Origin: an uncultured Muribaculaceae bacterium
Lineage (GTDB): Bacteria > Bacteroidota > Bacteroidia > Bacteroidales > Muribaculaceae
DNA: 64,000 nucleotides
Assembly (NCBI GenBank): GCA_944321685.1
Contig: CALUMH010000001.1
Coordinates: 62,001 to 126,000, forward strand
Reading direction: 5' to 3'
Below are positions 1 to 8,407 of this stretch, piece by piece. Position 1 is the first letter of the stretch. Each line of letters starts with the position of its first letter. The notes beneath the pieces were generated by a model. The model searched no databases, had not been told where the DNA came from, and saw only the letters and a list, made by a program, of their open reading frames with translations. The position numbers and the translations under genes were made by a program.

Positions 1-1
1 C

Positions 2-223
2 ATAAGCTATGTGTCGCCAACCGACAAGAAACAAGCAGGCATTGAGATACATTCGGGTCGTAACCGTGTGGTTCGACGCATATTCGAGTCGTTGGGTTAT
101 CACGTAGTTAAGCTCGACCGTGTTTATTTCGCAGGTCTCACCAAGAAAAATCTTGCTCGCGGCAAATGGCGTTACCTGACACAAGAAGAAGTAAACTTCT
201 TGAAACAAGGTTCATTTGAATAA
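2..223 (+). CDS. Pseudouridine synthase, RsuA/RluB family, C-terminal fragment
   Basis: The reading frame is open from the window edge to a stop at 221-223, so this is the 3' end of a gene that starts outside. The 73 visible residues carry the end of the RsuA/RluB/RluE/RluF catalytic domain: an IEIHSGRNRVVRRIFE block followed by GYHV-KLDRVYF-AGLT. This block is the conserved C-terminal strand and helix of that family, which isomerises specific uridines in rRNA. The catalytic Asp and any N-terminal S4 domain lie upstream of the window, so the exact rRNA target (RluB or RsuA type) cannot be decided. A GTG at 11 is not the start, since homology continues through it. The gene is followed by asnS on the same strand after 90 bases containing a large inverted repeat. 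Confidence 0.85.
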   Translation: MSYVSPTDKKQAGIEIHSGRNRVVRRIFESLGYHVVKLDRVYFAGLTKKNLARGKWRYLTQEEVNFLKQGSFE

Positions 224-246
224 ATAAAGCAACAACCACAAAAAGG

Positions 247-297
247 CATTGTGTTACTTCGATACAATTATAATTGGACGATGTAACACAATGTTTA
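247..297 (+). terminator. 11-bp inverted repeat with nested palindrome between the pseudouridine synthase and asnS
   Basis: CATTGTGTTAC at 247-257 is perfectly complementary to GTAACACAATG at 283-293, with 25 bases between. Inside this loop sits a 12-base perfect palindrome, CAATTATAATTG, at 265-276. The right arm is followed by a short T-rich stretch (TTTATTA). It could be the terminator of the upstream gene or a leader structure for asnS, whose start is only 20 bases further on. No T-box features are visible. Confidence 0.5.
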
Positions 298-313
298 TTA
301 ATCAATATCATTA

Positions 314-1717
314 ATGTCAATCATGGCACTGAAAAGAACAAAAATCGTTGATATATTCAACCCTGAACTTATAGGAGAAAAAGTGTGCGTTAAAGGTTGG
401 GTAAGAACTCGCCGGGGCAACAAGAATGTTCAATTTGTTGCTCTTAACGACGGATCCACAATCAAGAACATACAAATTGTTTTTGATTTGGCAAAATTCT
501 CGGAAGACGAGCTTAAACCTATCACCACAGGTGCAAGCCTGCACGTGGAAGGAGAACTCGTGGCTTCGCAAGGGAAAGGCCAAACGTGTGAAATACAAGC
601 CGAAACAATCGAAATATATGGAACGGCCGATCCTCAAACTTACCCTTTGCAAAAGAAAGGACACACATTGGAGTTCCTGCGCGAAATTGCCCATTTACGT
701 CCTCGCACCAACACATTCGGAGCCGTTCTGCGCATACGGCACAATCTTGCATTTGCAATACACAAATTCTTTAATGAGCGTGGATTTTTCTATCTCAACA
801 CTCCGCTTATCACAGCCAGCGACTGCGAAGGCGCAGGTGCCATGTTCCAGGTAACTACACTCGACCTTAACAACCTGCCCAAGACCGAAGATGGAACAAT
901 CGACTACGCCCAAGATTTCTTTGGCAAGCAGACAAGCCTAACCGTCTCGGGACAACTTGAAGGCGAACTTGGAGCAACGGCACTCGGTGCTATATACACC
1001 TTCGGCCCCACATTCAGGGCTGAAAACTCCAACACGCCTCGACACCTTGCCGAATTTTGGATGATAGAACCGGAAGTCGCTTTCAACGACATTACCGACA
1101 ACATGGATCTTGCCGAAGAATTCATAAAATATTGCATCGTGTATGCCCTTGAAAATTGCAAAGACGACATAGAATTCCTGGCTCAAATGTATGACAAGAA
1201 TTTGGTTGAACGACTGGAATTTGTATTGCACAACCAATTCATGCGTCTGCCATACACCGAAGCCATAAAAATACTTGAAGCATCGGATAAGAAATTCGAG
1301 TTTCCCGTTTCATGGGGCATCGACCTGCAAAGCGAACATGAACGCTACCTCGTGGAGGAACATTTCAAGAAACCTGTCATTCTCACCGACTATCCAAAGG
1401 AAATCAAGGCTTTCTACATGAAGCTCAACGAAGATGGCAAGACCGTACGTGCAATGGACGTTCTGTTCCCACAAATAGGTGAAATCATTGGCGGCTCGGA
1501 ACGTGAAGCCGATTATGACAAGCTGCTTGCACGAATCGAAGAACTGCACATACCCATGAAAGATATGTGGTGGTATCTCGACACTCGCCGTTTTGGTACC
1601 GTTCCTCACTCGGGATTTGGCCTCGGATTTGAACGCCTTGTGCTGTTTGTTACAGGAATGACCAATATACGCGACGTAATTCCTTTCCCTCGCACACCCA
1701 AGAATGCCGAATTTTAA
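314..1717 (+). CDS. asnS: Asparagine--tRNA ligase
   Basis: This class II aminoacyl-tRNA synthetase charges tRNA-Asn with asparagine in the cytoplasm. At 467 residues it has the usual bacterial AsnRS length. An N-terminal OB-fold anticodon-binding domain covers about residues 15-110 ([12 protein letters not shown] near its start). The catalytic domain follows, with motif 2 around residue 234 ([15 protein letters not shown]) and motif 3 near 434-442 (GFGLGFERL), whose Arg contacts ATP. The PRH and EFWM-EPE features favour Asn over Asp specificity. I use the ATG at 314; an ATG at 323 (MALKRTK) is an alternative because the first three residues carry no homology. A strong terminator follows at 1740-1783. 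The call is firm. Confidence 0.96.
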   Translation: MSIMALKRTKIVDIFNPELIGEKVCVKGWVRTRRGNKNVQFVALNDGSTIKNIQIVFDLAKFSEDELKPITTGASLHVEGELVASQGKGQTCEIQAETIEIYGTADPQTYPLQKKGHTLEFLREIAHLRPRTNTFGAVLRIRHNLAFAIHKFFNERGFFYLNTPLITASDCEGAGAMFQVTTLDLNNLPKTEDGTIDYAQDFFGKQTSLTVSGQLEGELGATALGAIYTFGPTFRAENSNTPRHLAEFWMIEPEVAFNDITDNMDLAEEFIKYCIVYALENCKDDIEFLAQMYDKNLVERLEFVLHNQFMRLPYTEAIKILEASDKKFEFPVSWGIDLQSEHERYLVEEHFKKPVILTDYPKEIKAFYMKLNEDGKTVRAMDVLFPQIGEIIGGSEREADYDKLLARIEELHIPMKDMWWYLDTRRFGTVPHSGFGLGFERLVLFVTGMTNIRDVIPFPRTPKNAEF

Positions 1718-1739
1718 AAATTATACAAGTTAATACAGA

Positions 1740-1783
1740 AAACAAGCAGGATGGTTCCTAAACACCATCCTGCTTGTTTTTTT
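1740..1783 (+). terminator. Rho-independent terminator after asnS
   Basis: A 16-bp perfect stem pairs 1740-1755 with 1764-1779 around an 8-base loop and is followed by a run of T. The A-run on the left arm lets it also work for the convergent rluD gene that ends at 1796. Confidence 0.9.
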
Positions 1784-1795
1784 CATTAGTGGTTT

Positions 1796-2863
1796 TCATT
1801 TCAGGCCCCCGGCAAACGTTCTCCACTTTTCTATCAAAGCCTGCATATCTTGTGGTATCTCACTGTCAAAATCCATCTGCTGTCCGGTTTTGGGATGCAC
1901 AAAGCCGAGAGTCTTGGCATGAAGAGCCTGACGCGGACACATTTCAAAGCAATTACGCACAAATTGCATATATTTGCCTGAATTATTGCCTCGCAATACC
2001 ACATCTCCGCCATACCGGGCATCATTGAATAGCGGATGCCCTATATACTTCATATGAACGCGTATTTGATGTGTACGCCCCGTCTCAAGTTGGCAACGCA
2101 CCACAGCCACATGCGCAAGGTTCTCAAGTGTATGGAAATGCGTCACAGCGTGTTTGCCGTCCGATCCGTCAGGGAAAACAGTCATTTGCAAACGATCTTT
2201 CGGATTACGACCTATGTTGCCCTCAATGGTTCCGTCGGTTTCACCCATTTCACCCCACACCACGGCTATATATTGCCTTTTTGTTGTTTTGTTAAAGAAT
2301 TGTTTCCCCAAGGCGGTCTTGGCATCGGGAGTCTTGGCAATAACAAGCAACCCCGACGTATCCTTATCGATACGGTGTACAAGCCCCATGCGTGGGTCAT
2401 TTACATCATAGTCGGGGGTATCTTTGAAATGATATGCAAGAGCATTGACAAGTGTTCCCGAATAATTACCATGCCCCGGGTGCACCACAAGCCCGGCTGG
2501 CTTGTTCACCACAAGCAATTCTTGATCTTCATACACTATATCAAGCGGTATATCCTCGGGAATAATTTCGTTTTCATATCGTGGCCGATCCATTACGATG
2601 CTTACGACATCGAGCGGTTTCACACGATAATTTGATTTCACTGCTTTGCCGTTGACTATAATACACCCGGCATCGGCAGCTTGTTGAACACGGTTACGCG
2701 AAGTTCCTGAAATTCGTGCAACAAGGAATTTGTCAACCCTAAGCAAGTCTTGCCCTTTATCGGCAACAAAGCGATAATGTTCCCATAATTCACGGTCGCC
2801 GTCAACATAATCAGGTTCTGCCGCCTCCCCTATTTCATCATCAAAATCGTCGATTTCTTTCAT
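1796..2863 (-). CDS. rluD: RluA-family 23S rRNA pseudouridine synthase (RluD-like)
   Basis: The enzyme converts uridines of large-subunit rRNA to pseudouridine. An S4 RNA-binding domain spans about residues 38-95 (DKFLVARISGTSRNRVQQA), and the catalytic domain contains the family signature HRIDKDTSG with the catalytic Asp at residue 166. The C-terminal part has the TGRTHQIRVH motif typical of RluA/RluC/RluD. Length (355 residues) fits RluD, with an acidic N-terminal extension of about 35 residues. It lies 9 bases downstream of the PASTA gene and probably shares its promoter. RluC cannot be excluded on sequence alone, but the PASTA-rluD arrangement is common in Bacteroidota. Confidence 0.9.
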   Translation of the reverse strand: MKEIDDFDDEIGEAAEPDYVDGDRELWEHYRFVADKGQDLLRVDKFLVARISGTSRNRVQQAADAGCIIVNGKAVKSNYRVKPLDVVSIVMDRPRYENEIIPEDIPLDIVYEDQELLVVNKPAGLVVHPGHGNYSGTLVNALAYHFKDTPDYDVNDPRMGLVHRIDKDTSGLLVIAKTPDAKTALGKQFFNKTTKRQYIAVVWGEMGETDGTIEGNIGRNPKDRLQMTVFPDGSDGKHAVTHFHTLENLAHVAVVRCQLETGRTHQIRVHMKYIGHPLFNDARYGGDVVLRGNNSGKYMQFVRNCFEMCPRQALHAKTLGFVHPKTGQQMDFDSEIPQDMQALIEKWRTFAGGLK

Positions 2864-2872
2864 TGGCGAGAA

Positions 2873-3514
2873 TTAAAGAAATATACCATCGCTGTCGTCG
2901 GCATACGGATCGACAAAATTTTCATCTTCATTACTTACCGAATCGACAGGCGCATCATTGCCGTCACCCACATTTAAAGTTATTGCCACCGAAGGCAGCA
3001 ACTTAGTTCCCGGTTCCACTTGCCGACCATCGACAAACAAATCAAGTATAAGTCCGCGATATGGAGAAGGAACATACTGCACTTGCACGTTGTTAAATCC
3101 CAATCCTTGCAACATCGACAGGCCTTGGCGCTCCGAATAATCGGCCAAATCGGGCAAGGTAATGGTGCGAGGAGTGGAATAATTCACACTGACGTAAATC
3201 GTCCTGTGCGACTTTGCATCGGCCCCTGCCTTAGGCAACTGCTCCACAACTGCACCCAAATTATACCGGTCATTATAAAGCGAATCGGTAACTTCACAGT
3301 TAAATCCCGAGCGGTGCAACACATTTACGGCGTCGGCCAATTGCATATTTTTAACGTCGGGCACTTTTACTGTCTTGCCATGCTCGGTAAATATGTCAAG
3401 CGCAAACAATGCCACATAGCTCACCACAAAAAATGCCAATACAATAAGACATAAATTGACAATTATAGGGTGATTGCGTATAAACGATATGAATTTATTT
3501 TTCTTTTCCACCAT
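2873..3514 (-). CDS. Membrane-anchored PASTA domain protein
   Basis: The 213-residue protein has a short basic N-terminus, one transmembrane helix (about residues 15-40, PIIVNLCLIVLAFFVVSYVA) and a periplasmic part with two PASTA domains (about 45-115, VPDVKNMQLADAVNVL; and 116-185, LPDLADYSERQG). A short acidic tail follows. PASTA domains bind peptidoglycan or muropeptides in other proteins; here there is no kinase or transpeptidase domain, so the role is not known. I chose the ATG at 3514 rather than 3562 because homology begins there and because a well-formed promoter ends at 3533, which would leave the longer start untranscribed. It is the first gene of an operon with rluD. Confidence 0.82.
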   Translation of the reverse strand: MVEKKNKFISFIRNHPIIVNLCLIVLAFFVVSYVALFALDIFTEHGKTVKVPDVKNMQLADAVNVLHRSGFNCEVTDSLYNDRYNLGAVVEQLPKAGADAKSHRTIYVSVNYSTPRTITLPDLADYSERQGLSMLQGLGFNNVQVQYVPSPYRGLILDLFVDGRQVEPGTKLLPSVAITLNVGDGNDAPVDSVSNEDENFVDPYADDSDGIFL

Positions 3515-3532
3515 ATTAGTTTTTTCCAAATG

Positions 3533-3563
3533 CAAAGATAATGCAAGTCGGTAGCAGGACAAA
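3533..3563 (-). promoter_or_regulatory. Bacteroidota-type promoter of the PASTA-rluD operon
   Basis: On the minus strand TTTG (3563-3560) is followed after exactly 19 bases by TATCTTTG (3540-3533), a full match to the TTTG/TAnnTTTG consensus. Transcription would begin near 3526, about 12 bases before the ATG at 3514. Confidence 0.7.
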
Positions 3564-3573
3564 ACAAATAATC

Positions 3574-3613
3574 AAAAAAAGCGGAGCCGCACTCAATTCA
3601 CGGCTCCGCTTTT
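3574..3613 (-). terminator. Terminator after the GH20 gene
   Basis: AGCGGAGCCG (3580-3589) pairs with CGGCTCCGCT (3601-3610) around an 11-base loop. On the minus strand the stem is followed by a run of seven T, placed just downstream of the GH20 stop at 3633. Confidence 0.88.
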
Positions 3614-3632
3614 ACTTCGTATTATGGAAATT

Positions 3633-5645
3633 TTATTTCTCTACCTGTCCACATTTCACATTGCGTACTTGGCCTTTAAATCCTATGTTCTTATCACCTA
3701 CCTGTTGCAACGGGAACACAAGCGTCTGGTAATACCAGAACGGGTCGATGCGATCCCAACGTTTATTGTAAACGTCGTTTTCAACAATTCCAAGGCATTC
3801 AACCAATTTATCATTGACGTACAATGAAGTAGATTCATGGTCACCTTCGATGCGAACCTTAACCCAGGTTTCAGCCGGCAAGCTATAGCCGTGGAACACA
3901 TTTATATATCCGTCACGCTCAAATGCAAATTTGCCTGCACCGCCCCAGTTTGTCAAAAATTTCGAATAGTCATCTTGGAACAAAATACCGCTGCGCACTT
4001 GTCCTTCTTTGTCGGCATATATTTCAAATTCCACACTATACGGATAACCTACGGCGTCTACTTCGGTTCCTATCGAATCCTTTCCCGTCAATTTGATTAC
4101 TTCACCCGGAGCGGTCACCTCTACAGTTCCGTTCACACGAGCAAGCACATTTACGCCCGGAGCTTCGGGAGTGGTCTTGCACAAAGCTTCAAATTGCGAG
4201 TATGGCACATTGGCCGAATTATTCCCGCGCCACAAACGCTCGGAAACCACCTGCATTGCCGGGAAGGTGCGGTAATAGGCATCCTGCTGGCTTATACCGT
4301 TCTTGGCATGGTCGTTCCACAATGCAAACATAACGCCAAGGAAATTCGGATCGTCACTATCCCATTCATTGCCACTATTCATCTTGTTAGGTTTCCATGT
4401 CTCATACAGCCATTTTGCATCAAGAAAATCCTGATAATAACTATGCACACCCGGTACAATATACAAATACCAGTCACACAAGTTTATGGCAGTACCGCCT
4501 TGCTTAAGCACGGTATCGACCCCCATCCAACCATAATTCCAGGCGTTAACATCACATTTGGTTAAATCAACTTGCGTTTCGCCTTTCATCATGTTAAGAC
4601 TTCCCCAAATCCTCGGACGCTTGCCAAACTTGGCAATGTAGTCGATGTAATAATTCGAGAATTTCCTGAATTGCTCGCCTTCATGCAAATCATACTCATC
4701 GGTGCCTATATTCACATACGGACCTACAAACACAGGATCCTCACCACCCACATACTCGGCAAACAAGGTATCAAGGAATTCATACACTTCTTCCTTGTAC
4801 AGATCAAGGTGGTCCATTCCATATTCCTTTTTATCAGCGGCAAGACGCGGATTGAACTGTGTGAACGCAAGCGAATGTGCCGGAACATCGATTTCCGGAA
4901 CAACCATTATGCCATAGCGTAAAGCCATCTTTTGGAAATTGCGGAACTCATCTTTCGTATATGAACCGTCCAAAGCCGTCAAACCGGGAAAACTTTCACT
5001 TTCAAGACGGAATGCCGAATATGTCAAATTCCAATCATTGTTGAAATCCTCAACAAAAGCATTGTCATTAAGATGCACCTGCAGCAGGTTCATTTTATAG
5101 AACGCCATCAACTTTACTGTTTTCTCCAAGTAATCCATTGTAAAGAACTTACGCCCCACATCAAGCATAAATCCGCGGTCGCGATATTCAGGGTAGTCAA
5201 GTGTTTCCCCCTTTTGCAAACCTTCAGGCTGATTATGCATCATTTGCAACAACGTACGGGTTCCCCAAAATGCACCGGTAACAGTCGGAGCGGCGATTTT
5301 TACCTGCTTATCGATTGTCATGCGATAACATTCATTGCCATGCTCTTTGTCCTTGTCACTGATTGTGATATAAATATCGTTTTTCGATGGTTTGCCTTCA
5401 ACCACATCATACTTAAATCCGAACATTTCATCCAAGTCGGAAGCAAAAATACTTGCGGCATCCTTGACTTCGGCCGAAGCAGCAGGGTCGATAACAATCT
5501 TGCCTTGTTGCGGAAGTACCAACTTTCCTTTCTTGGATTTCCAACTTTGTAATGCCGGGATAACTTGCGGCACTGCATCTTGAGCCACGGCACAAGCAAA
5601 CACCGCGAAGACACAAGCCAACAGCGACAATAGTCTTTTTTTCAT
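3633..5645 (-). CDS. Secreted family 20 glycoside hydrolase (beta-N-acetylhexosaminidase)
   Basis: The 670-residue protein begins with a signal peptide (MKKRLLSLLACVFAVFACAVAQ). A GH20 N-terminal alpha/beta domain covers about 25-145, then a TIM-barrel starts at RDRGFMLDVGRKFF. The catalytic Asp-Glu pair is seen in VNIGTDEYD (about residue 315), a divergent form of the usual H-x-G-G-D-E motif; GH20 uses substrate-assisted catalysis to remove terminal GlcNAc or GalNAc. The C-terminal 110 residues (from VEFEIYADKEG) look like a LamG/concanavalin-type beta-sandwich. It is divergent from a sulfatase gene 130 bases away, so the pair may act on sulfated host glycans. The altered catalytic motif leaves exact substrate specificity open. 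Confidence 0.86.
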   Translation of the reverse strand: MKKRLLSLLACVFAVFACAVAQDAVPQVIPALQSWKSKKGKLVLPQQGKIVIDPAASAEVKDAASIFASDLDEMFGFKYDVVEGKPSKNDIYITISDKDKEHGNECYRMTIDKQVKIAAPTVTGAFWGTRTLLQMMHNQPEGLQKGETLDYPEYRDRGFMLDVGRKFFTMDYLEKTVKLMAFYKMNLLQVHLNDNAFVEDFNNDWNLTYSAFRLESESFPGLTALDGSYTKDEFRNFQKMALRYGIMVVPEIDVPAHSLAFTQFNPRLAADKKEYGMDHLDLYKEEVYEFLDTLFAEYVGGEDPVFVGPYVNIGTDEYDLHEGEQFRKFSNYYIDYIAKFGKRPRIWGSLNMMKGETQVDLTKCDVNAWNYGWMGVDTVLKQGGTAINLCDWYLYIVPGVHSYYQDFLDAKWLYETWKPNKMNSGNEWDSDDPNFLGVMFALWNDHAKNGISQQDAYYRTFPAMQVVSERLWRGNNSANVPYSQFEALCKTTPEAPGVNVLARVNGTVEVTAPGEVIKLTGKDSIGTEVDAVGYPYSVEFEIYADKEGQVRSGILFQDDYSKFLTNWGGAGKFAFERDGYINVFHGYSLPAETWVKVRIEGDHESTSLYVNDKLVECLGIVENDVYNKRWDRIDPFWYYQTLVFPLQQVGDKNIGFKGQVRNVKCGQVEK

Positions 5646-5696
5646 GAGTTTCTTTGTTTTGTTAGTTGTTTATTAATGGTAATTTAATCAATGCTA

Positions 5697-5704
5697 CAAA
5701 TATA
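5697..5704 (-). promoter_or_regulatory. Putative -7 element for the GH20 gene
   Basis: CAAATATA on the plus strand reads TATATTTG on the minus strand, a full TAnnTTTG match 51 bases upstream of the GH20 start. No clear TTTG element is present at the expected distance, so only half the promoter is supported. Confidence 0.4.
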
Positions 5705-5748
5705 GCATTTTATTTGCACTTTTTGCCCCGGACTTGAATTAAAGATAT

Positions 5749-5756
5749 TAACTTTG
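5749..5756 (+). promoter_or_regulatory. Putative -7 element for the sulfatase gene
   Basis: TAACTTTG matches TAnnTTTG 19 bases before the sulfatase ATG. A TTTG at 5722-5725 lies 23 bases upstream, slightly further than usual. Only a very short leader would remain. Confidence 0.42.
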
Positions 5757-5775
5757 TATAAAATCACACACATAC

Positions 5776-7371
5776 ATGAACCATACATTACTCACTTCTA
5801 TAATGATAGGTTCGGCAGTTGCATCGGCATATGCCAACGAACCAACCGGCAGGCCTAATATAGTCCTTATCATGTGCGACGACATGGGATTTTCCGATCT
5901 CGGTTGTTATGGCAGCGAAATCAAGACCCCCAACATCGACCGCCTTGCTCATCATGGCGTACGGTTTTCCCGGTTCACCAACACCGGACGCAGTTGTCCA
6001 AGCCGGGCCGCATTAATGACGGGCCGTTACCAGCATGAAGTGGGTATGGGATGGATGACAGCCGTCGATGAACACCGGCCCGGATACCGCGGACAAATCA
6101 GCAAGGAATATCCCACAATAGCCGAAGTGATGAAAACCGGTGGTTATTCTACTTATATGTCGGGAAAATGGCACCTCACACTCGATGGCTCGTATGGCAA
6201 GCCTAATGGCAGTATGCCCACGCAACGCGGATTTGACCGATACTATGGTTGCCTGTCGGGTGGAGGCAGTTATTACCGGCCTAAACCTTTATATAACGAC
6301 ATGACCCCTATTCCGGCCGAGTCATTACCCGACGATTACTATTATACAACAGCAATAACCGACTCGGCTGCAATGTTCATCGACAGACATGATACACGGA
6401 AACCGATGTTCATGTACGTTGCATATTATGCGCCACACCTGCCGCTTCATGCGCCTGAAGAGCGAATAGCGCTTTGCCGCCGATACTACAGTGAAGGATA
6501 CGATACCCTGCGTCAAAAGCGTTTTGAGAAACAAAAACAAATAGGTTTATTCCCATACGATACCGAATTGCCTGTTTATGACTATGAATTCGGAGGTGAA
6601 CGACCTGCATGGAACGACCTTACCGAAAAGCAAAAACAGCAATGGGTCAACGACATGGCCACTTATGCAGCCATGATTGAAATCATGGACGACGGGGTGG
6701 GGAAAATCATCGATGCTTTACGCAACAAGGGAATGCTCGACAATACAGTATTCTTCTTTCTCAACGACAACGGCTCAACAAGCGAAACCGGACTTATAAA
6801 ACAACTAATGGCCGACCTTAGCAATACCCCCTACCGCAGTTACAAACAATGGTGCCTGAACGGCGGAATTTTTTCACCGATGATAGCCGCTTTCGGCGAC
6901 CCCGATAAAAACCTCGACGGGCAACAAGGGAAATGGTCGGCACAACGGGCACATATCACCGATATAATGCCCACTTGCATGGAACTCGCAGGCATAAATT
7001 ATCCCAAACAATCAGACCACTCCGTACTGCCTGGCCTGAGCCTCGCCAATGCAATTGCCGATGTGGATGCCGAAACTCCGCGCACAATGTACTATGAACA
7101 TCAAACGTCATGCGCAATCATCGATGGCGACCTTAAACTGGTTCGATATGACGAGGCCTCCCCGTGGCTGCTTTTCGACTTATCAACCGACCCGTTTGAA
7201 CAAAATGACTTGCAAAACAAATATCCATCCAAAGCCGAATATTTGGAACAAAAATGGAACAAGTGGGCAAAATCACACAAAGTATTACCCTTATTCAATT
7301 TGCCATGGGGTGAACGAATTAAATATTACACCGACAAAAATCCCGACCAAAGCGGAACAAGCAACGAATAA
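5776..7371 (+). CDS. Secreted Ser-type sulfatase (arylsulfatase A-like)
   Basis: The 531-residue protein has a signal peptide of about 20 residues and a full sulfatase domain starting at RPNIVLIMCDDMGFSDLG, where Asp35 and Asp36 would bind calcium. The modification motif reads S-C-P-S-R at residues 73-77 (GRSCPSRAALMTG), so the residue converted to formylglycine is Ser73, not Cys. Ser-type sulfatases need a radical-SAM maturase (anSME), which must be encoded elsewhere. Later elements (GKWHLT, NDNGS) complete the active site. It releases sulfate from a sugar or aryl ester in the periplasm. The divergent GH20 gene suggests a shared substrate such as sulfated GlcNAc or GalNAc; this is inference from position. 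Confidence 0.92.
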   Translation: MNHTLLTSIMIGSAVASAYANEPTGRPNIVLIMCDDMGFSDLGCYGSEIKTPNIDRLAHHGVRFSRFTNTGRSCPSRAALMTGRYQHEVGMGWMTAVDEHRPGYRGQISKEYPTIAEVMKTGGYSTYMSGKWHLTLDGSYGKPNGSMPTQRGFDRYYGCLSGGGSYYRPKPLYNDMTPIPAESLPDDYYYTTAITDSAAMFIDRHDTRKPMFMYVAYYAPHLPLHAPEERIALCRRYYSEGYDTLRQKRFEKQKQIGLFPYDTELPVYDYEFGGERPAWNDLTEKQKQQWVNDMATYAAMIEIMDDGVGKIIDALRNKGMLDNTVFFFLNDNGSTSETGLIKQLMADLSNTPYRSYKQWCLNGGIFSPMIAAFGDPDKNLDGQQGKWSAQRAHITDIMPTCMELAGINYPKQSDHSVLPGLSLANAIADVDAETPRTMYYEHQTSCAIIDGDLKLVRYDEASPWLLFDLSTDPFEQNDLQNKYPSKAEYLEQKWNKWAKSHKVLPLFNLPWGERIKYYTDKNPDQSGTSNE

Positions 7372-7373
7372 CA

Positions 7374-7408
7374 ACAAAAAACGGGGCACACCTGATTTGG
7401 CTGCCCCG
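7374..7408 (-). terminator. Terminator after the first nitroreductase gene
   Basis: CGGGGCA (7382-7388) pairs with TGCCCCG (7402-7408). On the minus strand the stem is followed by a T-run (A-run at 7376-7381), placing it as terminator of the minus-strand gene ending at 7430; it also separates it from the convergent sulfatase gene. Confidence 0.7.
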
Positions 7409-7429
7409 AATCTATAACCATTACTCCAG

Positions 7430-8188
7430 TTAAAATGGGATTTTGAAACCTTGCAATTGCATGAAATCGACAAATATCTTTGAGAATGTCTCATTATTGG
7501 CCTTAGGATAACGCACATCGGTAAATACCTGCGCAAGCGTCTTTTTGCCGTTCTCGGCAACATAGCCCTTGTTTACTTCAAGAGCTTCCTTATCGGCATA
7601 AATGGAATGGATACGTGCTTCATCATAATCATGATAAGTCTCTTCATGAATTATGGCATCTATCGGCAACCGCTCGGCCTTCGGCTCCGATTCGGGATTA
7701 GCAGGATAGCCCACAGTCAACGTTACCACAGGCAACACCATAGCAGGCAATTTGAGCACTTCGGCAATTTGAGGTGCATTATAAGTTGTGGTACCTATAT
7801 AGCAGCAACCAAGCCCTGCCATTTCGGCAGCCGTATTGAACTGCTGAGCAAACACCGTCACATCAAGCATAGCCGATAAAAACGACTGAAAATTACCATA
7901 ACACGGCACGGCATCCGATGCTTCACACCATTTGTTCATGCGGTTGAAATCGGCACAAAATGTAAGCACCACCGGAGCCTCGCTTACCATTTTCTGAAAG
8001 AAATGGTGCGGTGCCAGTTGCTTTTTCATCGCTTCGTCACGAGTCACCACCACACTGTATAATTGCATACCGCCGGTAGTGGGAGCCTCGGCGGCAGCAT
8101 CAATCAACTGCTTTATAAGTTCGCTGTCCACTTGCCGCGACGAATATTTCCTTATCGTCTTTCTATTCTTAAAATAACTGTTAACCAT
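7430..8188 (-). CDS. Nitroreductase-family FMN oxidoreductase
   Basis: The 252-residue protein starts with the nitroreductase-family pattern YFKNRKTIRKYSSRQVDSELIKQLIDAA, in which the RKT-RKY region binds the FMN phosphate. The middle part (AEMAGLGCCYIGTT) and the glycine-rich TVGYPANPESEPKAERLP stretch near residue 175 are typical of the NfsA/FRP-type branch. Such enzymes reduce quinones, flavins or nitro compounds with NAD(P)H; the natural substrate is unknown. The frame extends upstream to 8239, but I chose the ATG at 8188 because the family homology starts there. A TATATTTG element lies upstream at 8263-8270. It stands alone between two terminator-like hairpins. Confidence 0.87.
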   Translation of the reverse strand: MVNSYFKNRKTIRKYSSRQVDSELIKQLIDAAAEAPTTGGMQLYSVVVTRDEAMKKQLAPHHFFQKMVSEAPVVLTFCADFNRMNKWCEASDAVPCYGNFQSFLSAMLDVTVFAQQFNTAAEMAGLGCCYIGTTTYNAPQIAEVLKLPAMVLPVVTLTVGYPANPESEPKAERLPIDAIIHEETYHDYDEARIHSIYADKEALEVNKGYVAENGKKTLAQVFTDVRYPKANNETFSKIFVDFMQLQGFKIPF

Positions 8189-8262
8189 ATTGTTATAGTA
8201 TTTTACAATTTGCTTTTTTCTCCGGTAATAATAAAGCATGATTACCGGCTTTTATCAACGTA

Positions 8263-8294
8263 CAAATATATCAATATTATCCTGATAAAACAAT
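8263..8294 (-). promoter_or_regulatory. Putative promoter of the first nitroreductase gene
   Basis: On the minus strand ATTG (8294-8291) is followed after 20 bases by TATATTTG (8270-8263). The -7 element is perfect and the -33 element has one mismatch from TTTG. Confidence 0.5.
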
Positions 8295-8345
8295 AATTCC
8301 GATATAGGTCTTGATTACACAGAGTTTCCCTTTACTCATAAGACA

Positions 8346-8383
8346 GCCACAAAGAGGCGAACAAATTTCGACATCTTTGTGGC
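8346..8383 (-). terminator. Hairpin downstream of the receiver-kinase gene
   Basis: GCCACAAAGA (8346-8355) pairs perfectly with TCTTTGTGGC (8374-8383) just past the stop of the kinase gene at 8408. There is no T-run, so termination at this site is only probable. Confidence 0.45.
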
Positions 8384-8407
8384 CGACACAATTTTATGAT
8401 ATTTCGT

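Noticed and set aside
2036..2635. A 199-codon plus-strand frame
   Set aside because: Antisense shadow of rluD, without homology.
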